From Limibacterium fermenti (GTDB lineage: Bacteria > Bacteroidota > Bacteroidia > Bacteroidales > Dysgonomonadaceae), in contig NZ_CP159487.1 of the NCBI RefSeq assembly GCF_041902845.1, positions 1 to 59,208 of the forward strand: a DNA stretch of 59,208 nucleotides, written 5' to 3'. The notes under the pieces are model-generated. The model worked only from the letters and a program-made list of their open reading frames with translations. It did not search any database and had not been told where the DNA came from. Positions 18,133 to 26,629 of this stretch are shown here, one piece after another. Within the stretch, counting starts at the first letter, position 1, and every line of letters begins with the position of its first letter. Position numbers and translations under genes: made by a program.

Positions 18133-18408
18133 GTTACGTAATTAAATATACTTCCTGAAGCGGAACTGGATATTGAGAATCATAAACAATGTGGAGACAA
18201 AAAGATTCTACTGAAAATAGACCAACTCCTAAACGAATTGAGAGAAAATTCTACTGTCGGAACCGGAAAACCGGAGAGATTGAAACATTTTGAAATTCCA
18301 ACATGGTCAAGAAGAATTAGCCACAAACATAGATTGGTATATAGAATACTGGAAAAACAAATCGTCGTTTTAGTCCTTTCTTTCTGGGGACATTCTAACG
18401 ATAAATAG
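18129..18408 (+). pseudogene. Frameshifted YoeB/RelE-family toxin
   Basis: From ATG 18129 the frame reads MSYVIKYTS and stops at 18156-18158. Shifting by one base at ACTTCC (18149-18155) restores an open frame to TAG at 18406-18408. The corrected product is 92 aa: MSYVIKYTPEAELDIE, then KIDQLLNELREN, KPERLKHFEI, WSRRISHKHRLVYRI and LSFWGHSNDK. That is the YoeB fold, including the Glu of KPE and Arg/His of RRISHKHR, but the HY pair typical of the C-terminus is HS here. The intact relative at 35522-35803 is 93 aa. Either a real inactivating one-base insertion or a sequencing error explains this. Confidence 0.82.
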
Positions 18409-18448
18409 CACAATACTTATAACGATATTCTATTTACGATTTGTAAAT

Positions 18449-18508
18449 TATTTCTCGCAGATAACGCGGATTTTAATCTGCGTTTATCTGCGCCATCTGC
18501 GAGAAATA
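18449..18508. repeat. Palindromic intergenic element
   Basis: TATTTCTCGCAGAT (18449-18462) and ATCTGCGAGAAATA (18495-18508) are a perfect 14-base inverted repeat; between them, further CGCGGAT/ATCTGCG units repeat the theme. It lies between the convergent toxin remnant and oxidoreductase gene and could end transcription in both directions. The CTGCGAGAAAT theme looks like a dispersed palindromic repeat. The rest of 18409-18573 holds no gene. Confidence 0.6.
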
Positions 18509-18573
18509 TTCTTTTTAAGTTACAATCCCTTACTTTTATTCTTTTAAGAACAACTTTTGAAACATCGTTATTC

Positions 18574-19680
18574 TTAAACAAATAAATCTTTGTACGGATG
18601 CGGACTCGACCTCAGATACTGCGCCGGGGCAACCACTTGTCCCCCCAACGCGGCGGCGGCATGCCATGCCCAACGCGGATCGTATAACATTCCACGCCCT
18701 ACGGCAATGAAATCGGCTTTCTCTTCGGCTATCGCCTTTTCGGCTTCAAACGGATCGGTGATCAGTCCGACTCCGATTACAGGCATCACGACCTCTTTCT
18801 TTAGGGCTTCGGCAAAAGATAACTGATAACCCGATTGTAAAGGCGGCAACTTTTGCAATCCGCCATCGAGTCCTCCGCCTGAAACATGAATATATCCGCA
18901 GCCTCTTTTATCCAGTTCTTTTGCAAATACGATGCTTTGCGACAAGTCCCATCCGCGATCAATCCAATCGGTCGCGGATATGCGGACACCGAACGCAGTG
19001 TTTGCCGGCAAAACCGCCCTCACCGCATCGACGACTTCCAACGGGAAACGCATTCTGTTTTCAAGACTGCCTCCATATTCATCCGTACGCTTATTGGTTA
19101 TCGGCGATAAGAACTCATGCATCAGATATCCATGCGCGGCATGCAATTCAACCATATCGAACCCAATAGCGATGGCACGTGCCGAAGCCTCGGCAAACTG
19201 TTCGACAATGATTTTTATCTCCGCGTTCGTCAATTCGTGCGGTACGGTACCTCCGGTCGATTGTGCAATGGCAGAAGGAGCCACCGTTTGCCAGCCATTC
19301 GCACTGTCGGCCGGCAAGTAGTCATCGGATTTCCAAGACAAATCGGTGGACGCCTTTCTTCCCGCATGCGCTATTTGTACCGCTAACGGCATGGAAGAAT
19401 GCAACCGCATAAAATCAACGACTTTGCGCAGCGCCTGAGCGGTATTCTTATCCCATAAGCCTAAGTCGGCATACGAAATACGTCCTTCGGGGCAAACCGC
19501 AGTCGCCTCCACAATGAGCATGCCGGCACCCGAAAGCGCCAAATTACCGTAGTGCATCAAATGCCAATCGGTGGCTTGCCCGTTTGCGGCAGAATATTGA
19601 CACATGGGCGGAATAACGATTCGGTTCTTCAGTTGAAAAGGACCGATATTTTTTTCTGAAAACAAATTACTACTATTCAT
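18574..19680 (-). CDS. NADH:flavin oxidoreductase, Old Yellow Enzyme family (YqjM-like)
   Basis: 368 aa starting at MNSSNLFSEKNIGPF; an in-frame start 6 codons upstream is less typical for the family. The FMN-binding TIM barrel is complete. Blocks include IPPMCQYSA (the Cys and Tyr of YqjM/XenA-class active sites), QIAHAGRKAS, ELHAAHGYLMHEFLSP (substrate-binding His pair), NKRTDEYGGSLENR and FIAVGRGMLYDPRW. Such enzymes reduce activated C=C bonds using NAD(P)H. It is the last gene of an MFS-SDR-OYE operon divergent from an AraC regulator. This grouping suggests detoxification of, or a response to, an electrophilic compound. Confidence 0.95.
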   Translation of the reverse strand: MNSSNLFSEKNIGPFQLKNRIVIPPMCQYSAANGQATDWHLMHYGNLALSGAGMLIVEATAVCPEGRISYADLGLWDKNTAQALRKVVDFMRLHSSMPLAVQIAHAGRKASTDLSWKSDDYLPADSANGWQTVAPSAIAQSTGGTVPHELTNAEIKIIVEQFAEASARAIAIGFDMVELHAAHGYLMHEFLSPITNKRTDEYGGSLENRMRFPLEVVDAVRAVLPANTAFGVRISATDWIDRGWDLSQSIVFAKELDKRGCGYIHVSGGGLDGGLQKLPPLQSGYQLSFAEALKKEVVMPVIGVGLITDPFEAEKAIAEEKADFIAVGRGMLYDPRWAWHAAAALGGQVVAPAQYLRSSPHPYKDLFV

Positions 19681-19719
19681 AATGGAAACTTTTAACATTA
19701 AATTTTTGTCGACACAACA

Positions 19720-20514
19720 TTAGAATGCCGTATTCACAATACCGCCGTCCACGCGCAAAGCGGCTCCAGTTGTAGCCGAAGACAACGGACTTGCCAGATA
19801 CACAATTAAATTAGCCACCTCTTCAGGCTCTGCAAAACGCTGTATGATGGATTCCGGCCGCTTCTCTTTTACGAACTCCAAAGCAGCTTCTTCCACCGTG
19901 ATGCCCTTCTTTTCGGACAGTTCTTTCATCGAGCGCAAATTGCCGGCCGACCATGTAGGGCCGGGCAACACCGAATTAACGGTAACATTTGTTCCCCGAA
20001 GGCTTTTTGCCAACCCTCTGCTTAACGCCAAAATAGCCGTTTTAGTCACCCCGTACAGAATCATGTCGTCCGGAATATTGATAGCCGACTCACTCGAAAC
20101 GAATACCACCCGTCCCCAGTTCTTCTTTTTCATCAACGGAATATAATGCCGCGATAAACGCACGCCACTCATCACATTCACTTCAAAATCGTGCATCCAC
20201 ACCTCATCGGGAGTTGTCTCAAACGGTTGATCCCCGTATATACCTACATTATTAATAAGTATATCCAACTCTTTTATTTGATGAATGAGGGTATCGACCT
20301 CCTCGACTTTCGAAAAATCGGCGACAACTCCTTCGACATCCGCACTCGGAATATCTTTTTTGATCTGTTCAACGACCTTCTCCAATTTTTTCTCCTCACG
20401 TCCATTGATAAACACCTTCGCGCCCTCCTTCAAAAGTCCCAGCGCTGCCGCATATCCTATTCCGGCAGTCGAGCCGGTAACCAAAGCCGTTTTTCCCGTT
20501 AATTGTAAATTCAT
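19720..20514 (-). CDS. SDR-family NAD(P)-dependent oxidoreductase
   Basis: 264 aa, classical short-chain dehydrogenase. The cofactor motif TGSTAGIG is at residues 14-21, with INGREEK at the NADP-preferring position (Arg after the second strand), NNVG at about 88-91, the catalytic Ser in VSSESA, YGVTK as the Tyr-x-x-x-Lys pair, and PGPTWS after strand 6. Substrate is unknown. It lies 39 bases before the flavin oxidoreductase and 37 bases after the MFS gene, so the two redox enzymes are probably made together. Confidence 0.93.
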   Translation of the reverse strand: MNLQLTGKTALVTGSTAGIGYAAALGLLKEGAKVFINGREEKKLEKVVEQIKKDIPSADVEGVVADFSKVEEVDTLIHQIKELDILINNVGIYGDQPFETTPDEVWMHDFEVNVMSGVRLSRHYIPLMKKKNWGRVVFVSSESAINIPDDMILYGVTKTAILALSRGLAKSLRGTNVTVNSVLPGPTWSAGNLRSMKELSEKKGITVEEAALEFVKEKRPESIIQRFAEPEEVANLIVYLASPLSSATTGAALRVDGGIVNTAF

Positions 20515-20551
20515 ATTCTTCCTTTCATTTTATGATAAAACGTATGTCGAT

Positions 20552-21745
20552 CTATTCGACGATCTTTTTTATAAAGACAAGCGGGACAGACGGCGTTCTT
20601 CCGTGTCCGCTCAAGTAATGAAACAATACCAGCACCCCGGTTCCCGTGAAGGCGAACACTGCACCGATCAATGCCGAATATTCCACTCCGGCGCCGGTTG
20701 CAATGGGAAGTCCTCCGAAATAAGCGCCTAAAGCGTTGCCAAGATTAAATGCCAACTGCACCATCGCTCCGCCCATCATTTCGCCGCCGGAGGAATATTG
20801 CAACAACAACATCTGCTGCGGCGAGGAGACGGCAAACAAACATCCGGTGCAGACACACATAAGCAGAGCGGAAGTAAATCCGAAACGCCCCCAAAAGAAC
20901 AAGGCCATGAGTGATGCAAATATAATGAATTGCGTGTACATTGCCACTATACCGGGGGTAAATTTATCCGACATTTTACCTCCCCCATAATTTCCCACAC
21001 ACATGCTACCCCCGGCAAGGAACATTAGCAGCGGCATGGCGGAGACATCGAATCCGGAAACTTGCGTCATCATAGGATTGATATAACTATACCAACAAAA
21101 AATTCCGCCGTTCCCCAAAACGGTCGCGGCAATCAGTAGCCACGGTTCCGGTTTCTTCAGAAAAAGAAACATTCCCTTGATGTTTGTTTTCGGCATGGGC
21201 GGTAAAGCGGGTATCCACTTACCAATTGTAGAAATCGTTATTCCTCCCCAAACAGCGGCAAATATAAAAATCCATCGCCAGGAAAAAGCATGGCTAATCC
21301 AGTTAGCGATAGGGATACCCAATAAATTCGCTATGCTCATCCCCATAACCATCGTGGCAATGGCAGACGTGCTTTTTCCTTCTTTCGATAATTTACTCGC
21401 AACGATAGAACCTACACCAAAAAACGAGCCATGCGGAATGCCCGTAATAAAGCGCCCTACAAGAGCAAAGCTATAAGAAGGGGAAGCCATTGTGATAAGA
21501 CAACCGGCGATAAAACATCCGACCAAAGCAAACAGAATACGTTTCAACGGCCAATTTCGGGCTATGATAGCGACTAAAGGAGCTCCCACACAAACACCCA
21601 ACGCATAGGCCGATATCAAATGTCCGGCCACCGGCAGGGAGATAACAAAATCGGAAGCCACATCGGGTAAAATACCCATCATAATATATTCGGCAATTCC
21701 CAAGCCGAAAGTCCCGAAAGACAATGCATAAAGACCTTTTTTCAT
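20552..21745 (-). CDS. AraJ/YdhP-like MFS efflux transporter
   Basis: 397 aa with 12 predicted membrane segments. The N-terminus (FGTFGLGIAEYIMMGILPDV) and the GRFITGIPHGSFFGVGS block after TM4 are typical of the DHA1-type arabinose-efflux/drug-efflux permeases. These are proton-driven exporters of sugars or small drugs. It is first in the MFS-SDR-OYE operon and is transcribed away from the AraC regulator across a gap of about 120 bases, so it is likely under that regulator's control. Confidence 0.9.
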   Translation of the reverse strand: MKKGLYALSFGTFGLGIAEYIMMGILPDVASDFVISLPVAGHLISAYALGVCVGAPLVAIIARNWPLKRILFALVGCFIAGCLITMASPSYSFALVGRFITGIPHGSFFGVGSIVASKLSKEGKSTSAIATMVMGMSIANLLGIPIANWISHAFSWRWIFIFAAVWGGITISTIGKWIPALPPMPKTNIKGMFLFLKKPEPWLLIAATVLGNGGIFCWYSYINPMMTQVSGFDVSAMPLLMFLAGGSMCVGNYGGGKMSDKFTPGIVAMYTQFIIFASLMALFFWGRFGFTSALLMCVCTGCLFAVSSPQQMLLLQYSSGGEMMGGAMVQLAFNLGNALGAYFGGLPIATGAGVEYSALIGAVFAFTGTGVLVLFHYLSGHGRTPSVPLVFIKKIVE

Positions 21746-21865
21746 TGTTTGAAATATCTTTTAAAAAAGCGAACAAAGGAACGTCAAAAAAAACAGATCC
21801 AATTGTCGAAAATCAGGGAATAATTGTCTATTTTTATGACCTTAAAAGAAGATCCGACACTTTTT

Positions 21866-22762
21866 ATGGCAAAAGAAGTAAAATACGAACAAGTGCAAAA
21901 GACCCGGGATGCATCGTTCCACTACGAATGGTCGAAGGAATCCTATCAGGACGAGATTGCGTTGCATTTTCATCCAGAAGCGGAAGTCATTTGCATTCTA
22001 AAAGGATCGGGATACCGGATGATGGGCGACTTTTCCGAACCTTTTACCGAGGGAGAAGTGATTTTTGTTCCTCCCAATTTGCCTCATTGTTGGATTTACA
22101 CTCCCGAAAGTTGTGATCCGTACGGTAATCGCGAATGTATTTTCGTTCAGTTTGCTCCTTCGTTTGTGGAAGAGGGTATGTCTTTTTTTGACGAATGGAA
22201 ATACGCCGCCCATAAATTCGGTTCTTTTATCCAAGGGATTAAAATTGCGGGCCCGACAACCGCTACCGCCATCCGGATACTCAAACAAATGCAAGGTTGT
22301 CCGGGATCTGAAAAGCTCCAGTTACTCTTCAGTCTGATCCTATCGATCGTCAACAGCGCTTCTCTTCAACCCATCGGAATACCCGGCAATTTGTCGGGAG
22401 ATATCTCCAAAAGCATGCATCGCCTTCAAGTCATTCTCCGGTACGTAGTGGAAAATTATCGAAAAAAGATCTCTTTAACCGAAATCGCCTCGTTGGTACA
22501 TCTCAGCGAGGCTTCATTTAGTGCCTTTTTTAAAAAGGAAACCGGCCGGCGTTTTCTTTCGTTCGTCAATGAGTACCGATTGGAAGCCGTGTGTTCAGCC
22601 TTGAAAAACGATCGCGAAAAAAGTATAAGCGAGATTGCTTGGGAGTGCGGATTTACGGATATTCCCTATTTCAACCGGTATTTTAAGGAAGTCAAACAGA
22701 TGTCGCCGGGAAAATGGAAAAAAGAATACTTTTCGCAGCATCCAGGGTCGAGCGTAGGATGA
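21866..22762 (+). CDS. AraC-family transcriptional regulator with cupin sensor domain
   Basis: 298 aa from ATG 21866 (MAKEVKYEQVQK); in-frame alternatives are ATG 21836 and TTG 21824. Residues about 10-100 form a cupin-like AraC_binding domain (HFHPEAEVICILKGSG, FTEGEVIFVPPNLPHCW). Residues about 200-290 hold the two helix-turn-helix units (LTEIASLVHLSEASFSAFFK and ISEIAWECGFTDIPYFNRYF). The protein probably binds a small ligand and activates or represses the divergent MFS-SDR-OYE operon. The inducer is unknown. No good TAnnTTTG match was found in the divergent gap. Confidence 0.92.
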   Translation: MAKEVKYEQVQKTRDASFHYEWSKESYQDEIALHFHPEAEVICILKGSGYRMMGDFSEPFTEGEVIFVPPNLPHCWIYTPESCDPYGNRECIFVQFAPSFVEEGMSFFDEWKYAAHKFGSFIQGIKIAGPTTATAIRILKQMQGCPGSEKLQLLFSLILSIVNSASLQPIGIPGNLSGDISKSMHRLQVILRYVVENYRKKISLTEIASLVHLSEASFSAFFKKETGRRFLSFVNEYRLEAVCSALKNDREKSISEIAWECGFTDIPYFNRYFKEVKQMSPGKWKKEYFSQHPGSSVG

Positions 22763-22799
22763 CCCCGGCTGTTGAGCCTTCCGCAAAGCGGGCGACCCG

Positions 22800-23738
22800 T
22801 TATATGTCCATTTTCAATCCTAGCATATACATGCTGTTCAAATCTTTCCGGAGTGGTATTTTTGCCCCCAAGCTCACGTTGAATGCCCGGTATTTCACAC
22901 CAAAACCGGCCGATAAAAAATCGCCTTTATCTCCTGTATGCCCGCCTATCCGCAATGAATAGGTATTCAAAAAACAATAATCTACTCCTCCACTGAAAAA
23001 CGAAGAAAAGTCATTTTCTCCTACCGGAAGAAATGCGCCCCCATCTACAAACACCTGCATGGTTTGACGGGTAACCGTAACAATCGACACGGAACCTCCC
23101 AGCCGAACGTTGGGAGCAAGGAAATCCGACTGATCCTTATAGGAATATTTACCCAAATTGGCTACGGAAAGGCCTATAGAATAAGGCATCTCCGCACGAA
23201 ATAGTTTTCCTGTTCCCTCATAGGAGGCACCGAAGTCCATGCGATAGGCCCGTATAGAAGAGACCGTTTTTTCTTCGGCATAACCCGCGGTTGAATAAAA
23301 AGAGAATGATTGATTGGGCTTGTAAGCATATCCCACATCTAACGAATAAGAATAAAAATCGATTTTCCCCAAAGAGGAATTTTTCTCATAGTCATTATTA
23401 AACCAATCATCCAAAGAACCCATTGTCAAATAACGGCCGCCTAAGAAAAACGCACTTTTCTTATACCGATATGCCGTGGTGAATGTATGAAAAAGATACG
23501 TTTGTCGTCCTTCCGAAGGAATGAACCCCAAAGAATAATCAACGCTTTTAGACGCATTGTGAAATAAGAATGTGGGATTATTATATAGATACGCTTGGTT
23601 GATATCTCCCATCCTCACACCGCCCAGACTCAACGATTGGGGCGATGAAGGCGTTTCCAAAACAGGCAATATGCGACTCTGTGCTTTTGTGTGTAAAACC
23701 ACACACATCATAACCAAAAGGAATAGGTTTATTCTCAT
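22800..23738 (-). CDS. PorV/PorQ-like outer-membrane beta-barrel protein
   Basis: 312 aa with a signal peptide (MRINLFLLVMMCVVLHTKAQ). The mature start LPVLETPSSPQSLSLGGVRMG, followed by NNPTFL, is the hallmark of the PorV/PorQ family, 14-stranded FadL-like barrels. In type IX secretion PorV carries cargo to the attachment complex and PorQ is a related component. The gene lies directly after a subtilisin with a type IX-like C-terminal tail (12-base gap), suggesting a dedicated partner. It could also be a general family member without a secretion role. It is the last gene of the nine-gene minus-strand cluster and converges with the AraC gene. Confidence 0.8.
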   Translation of the reverse strand: MRINLFLLVMMCVVLHTKAQSRILPVLETPSSPQSLSLGGVRMGDINQAYLYNNPTFLFHNASKSVDYSLGFIPSEGRQTYLFHTFTTAYRYKKSAFFLGGRYLTMGSLDDWFNNDYEKNSSLGKIDFYSYSLDVGYAYKPNQSFSFYSTAGYAEEKTVSSIRAYRMDFGASYEGTGKLFRAEMPYSIGLSVANLGKYSYKDQSDFLAPNVRLGGSVSIVTVTRQTMQVFVDGGAFLPVGENDFSSFFSGGVDYCFLNTYSLRIGGHTGDKGDFLSAGFGVKYRAFNVSLGAKIPLRKDLNSMYMLGLKMDI

Positions 23739-23750
23739 TATTCTTATTAT

Positions 23751-26555
23751 TTATTCTTTTACAAAAGATTCTTTATACGTTTTTCCGTTATTTACGATAC
23801 TCAATTCATATTTACCGGGAAAAAGCGAATGTACATTCAACAATAAAGTTCGCTTTTGAGGGTCAATATCACGAGTGTGATAGTTTTTTTCCAAGGCCAT
23901 TTTACCCATTACATTTCGTATGCTAAGCCGTACATCCCCGGTAATAATATCACCCAGTCTCACGTATAAAGCGCCGGAAGCCAAGGTAGGATATAAGTTG
24001 TAGATACCTTCGTTTTCGAATATAATTATCGGTATCGACACTTTCAGTTCTTGGTTATGCTTGTCAGTAACGGTAAAAGATAAAATGCTCTTGCCGGTAT
24101 GTTGGGGCAGAATCGTCAGTTTATTATCCGACAGCGAGGCCTGTGCATTTATGTTATCGAATGAAGACGAAGAAAAACGCAACGAACTTTTATCTTCATC
24201 TTCTACAAATTCATTTAATGAAAGCGTTTTAGGGGTACTCTTATGCACATTGACAGACCCCACATCCGCTATAAGTTTGGGAGGGTTATCCGGTTCAATT
24301 TTAAAGTATAGTTCGACTGACGAAGAGGCTCCGAATTCATCAGTGACCGTTAACCTAACGGTTCGCGAACCTACGCTAAATTTATTGGCGGGAATTTGTA
24401 TTTTAAGGACATTGCCCGTCTGCTCGACTTGGATAAGGCCCTTATAGGTGAGCAAATAATCCCATAAATGGTTTTCTTTATCATTGATATTGAAAATCAC
24501 CTCTTTCACATCATTACCGGCCATTACCAGCGTTTTGTTCAAATCAATATCCGAAGATATTTGCGGGGGCGTATTGGTCAAAGTCGATATACCCTCCTCA
24601 TAAATGATTAACCCGGAAGACTTTCCACTTCGGGAAAAAGCCTGAATGGCAAAATAATATTTTGTTCCGCTTTCCAAATGATCAAAAGTATGCGTGAGTA
24701 TATCTTTAGAAGTGGCAATGATTTCGGTTTGATTTATTTCCGTATTCCAATAGTTGGAAGGAGTTATTTCCTTTTTTGAAAAATAAAGTATATAACTTTG
24801 TAGGGCTTCGTCCTTTTCAGAAGCCAATCTTTTCCAAGTTAACGATATGGATGCATATCCTTGTACTGTTTGCTCTTTCACAAACAGCGGATCTGTCGGG
24901 ACAAACTCTTGATCGAAATCAAGTAATCCAATTTGAGCATCGATGTATCCCTTGCCTAACTTATTATAATATTCGGAGGTATTAAAATTGTTTGGATTTA
25001 TTTTTTTCACACTTGTCAAAAGCCTTCGCTTTAGCTGATAGGCATTGAATTCCGGCCCCCCGAACTTCGAAACGATTAAGGCTGCGATACCCGAAACATG
25101 AGGGCATGCCATGGACGTCCCTTGCATATACCCATATCTACTTTGACCGTTGAGGGAACAGATTGTACTATAAACAGCAGAAGTCCACTCGCCTTTTTCA
25201 TTGGGATATTTATTCCCATTTTTATCGGATCCGCCAGGTGCGGAGATATCGACCCATTTGCCATAATTGGTGTACCAAGCTGCTGAAAAGTCGGGGGCAT
25301 AGGCAGCCACTGAAATGACGTCAGGCTCAGCAGCAGGATAAGTTTCCATTTCCGAATGATCGTTAGCAGCAGCGAAAACCACCAATCCCCCTTTCATCAA
25401 AGATTTCGAAGAATTTTGTCCTGCATGCTTCGTAAAGTATTCAACGGCTTCTTTTATCACACGCGGAGTCGGTATACCCGGATCGTAGCCCCAAGAGTTT
25501 TGACTGATAACGGCTCCGTTATTAGCTCCATATACAATGGCCGCAGCAGTTTGGTTGGTGGTCGTGGATATACTGCTTGAGGAATTGGGATCAAGGGGGT
25601 CGTAATCAGGATTGTCTATAAACATCTGGCAGCTCATCAATTTGACTCCTGAATTTGCCGCTCCGTTTCCCCCGGCTATTCCGCTGACTCCTTTCCCATT
25701 ATTATTTTTAGCGGCAATCACACCGGCCACATGTGTACCGTGATTTTCCGGTTCGATGGCACCTGTTGATTTTACAAAGTTAAAGCCGTGTATATCGTCG
25801 ATATATCCGTTATCATCATCGTCAATGCCGTTATCGGGAATTTCCTCACTGTTTATCCACAAATTATCCTTCAAATCTTCGTGATAAATATCTATTCCTC
25901 CATCCACTACGGCAACGATCACTTCGGGGTTCCCCGTTTCCTCTTCCCAAGCCGGTAGAATATTGATATCCGCTCCCGTAATAGAGCTTATAATGTTTTC
26001 TCCGTTGAGTTGGTAGTTCCCGATAACTCCTTCGTTGTACAGGTTCCATTGGCGGGAAAAACCGGGATCATTATAGGTGGAGCGAAAAAGGCTTTTGCCC
26101 GAAGAGGGCTCAACATCTTGCACTTCGAAATCTTCAATGCGAGGTGTAAACACCGGTTCCACAAATTCCACCACATCGTTATGGCTATTCGTCGCATCTT
26201 CCGTCGCACTTTTAAAAGTCGTATTATACCATACGGTATACCACGCATTCAAACCATCGGCCGCCTGCAGATCTTCGTATTTTCCGCCATAAGGGAAGAT
26301 GCGTTGTATCTTGTATGCGTTAATGGAATGAAGATATTCATCGAGCGCCGCGTTACCCGTTGGAATGGATAGCTCGTTGGTTTTATTATCGATGGTTTCG
26401 ATAATTTCATCTTGAAGTTTCACCGACTGCATTCCCCTGACCGGTACGGTTTCCTGTGGCGATTCTGTCGCTTGATGCTCGACAAGGGGAATCTCCTCAT
26501 TCACACACGATACGGAAATGAATCCGATGAGGACATAAAAAAGAATTTTTTTCAT
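23751..26555 (-). CDS. Subtilisin-family (S8) serine protease with type IX-like C-terminal tail
   Basis: 934 aa. The N-terminus ends in a lipobox (FISVSC, Cys17), followed by a propeptide to about residue 190. The catalytic triad is complete: Asp218 in AVVDGG, His272 in NHGTHVAG and Ser481 in QGTSMACPHV; Asn398 is the oxyanion residue. Residues about 555-660 are a fibronectin type III domain (SISLTWKRL, KYYFAIQAFSRSG), about 670-850 are two cadherin/Ig-like repeats, and the last 80 residues (NLYPTLASGALYV, GKYELSIVNNGKTY) resemble the Por secretion tail. It probably acts at the cell surface. Having both a lipobox and a type IX tail is unusual. Confidence 0.9.
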   Translation of the reverse strand: MKKILFYVLIGFISVSCVNEEIPLVEHQATESPQETVPVRGMQSVKLQDEIIETIDNKTNELSIPTGNAALDEYLHSINAYKIQRIFPYGGKYEDLQAADGLNAWYTVWYNTTFKSATEDATNSHNDVVEFVEPVFTPRIEDFEVQDVEPSSGKSLFRSTYNDPGFSRQWNLYNEGVIGNYQLNGENIISSITGADINILPAWEEETGNPEVIVAVVDGGIDIYHEDLKDNLWINSEEIPDNGIDDDDNGYIDDIHGFNFVKSTGAIEPENHGTHVAGVIAAKNNNGKGVSGIAGGNGAANSGVKLMSCQMFIDNPDYDPLDPNSSSSISTTTNQTAAAIVYGANNGAVISQNSWGYDPGIPTPRVIKEAVEYFTKHAGQNSSKSLMKGGLVVFAAANDHSEMETYPAAEPDVISVAAYAPDFSAAWYTNYGKWVDISAPGGSDKNGNKYPNEKGEWTSAVYSTICSLNGQSRYGYMQGTSMACPHVSGIAALIVSKFGGPEFNAYQLKRRLLTSVKKINPNNFNTSEYYNKLGKGYIDAQIGLLDFDQEFVPTDPLFVKEQTVQGYASISLTWKRLASEKDEALQSYILYFSKKEITPSNYWNTEINQTEIIATSKDILTHTFDHLESGTKYYFAIQAFSRSGKSSGLIIYEEGISTLTNTPPQISSDIDLNKTLVMAGNDVKEVIFNINDKENHLWDYLLTYKGLIQVEQTGNVLKIQIPANKFSVGSRTVRLTVTDEFGASSSVELYFKIEPDNPPKLIADVGSVNVHKSTPKTLSLNEFVEDEDKSSLRFSSSSFDNINAQASLSDNKLTILPQHTGKSILSFTVTDKHNQELKVSIPIIIFENEGIYNLYPTLASGALYVRLGDIITGDVRLSIRNVMGKMALEKNYHTRDIDPQKRTLLLNVHSLFPGKYELSIVNNGKTYKESFVKE

Positions 26556-26629
26556 CTTATGTTGTATAAATCTATTTTGATTATCTAATTTATGATCCCT
26601 TGGCGTTCATCTAAAAAAACAGGTAAACG

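Noticed and set aside
18180..18413. 77-aa minus-strand ORF over the toxin remnant
   Set aside because: It is the shadow of the frameshifted toxin, whose corrected plus-strand frame shows clear YoeB motifs.
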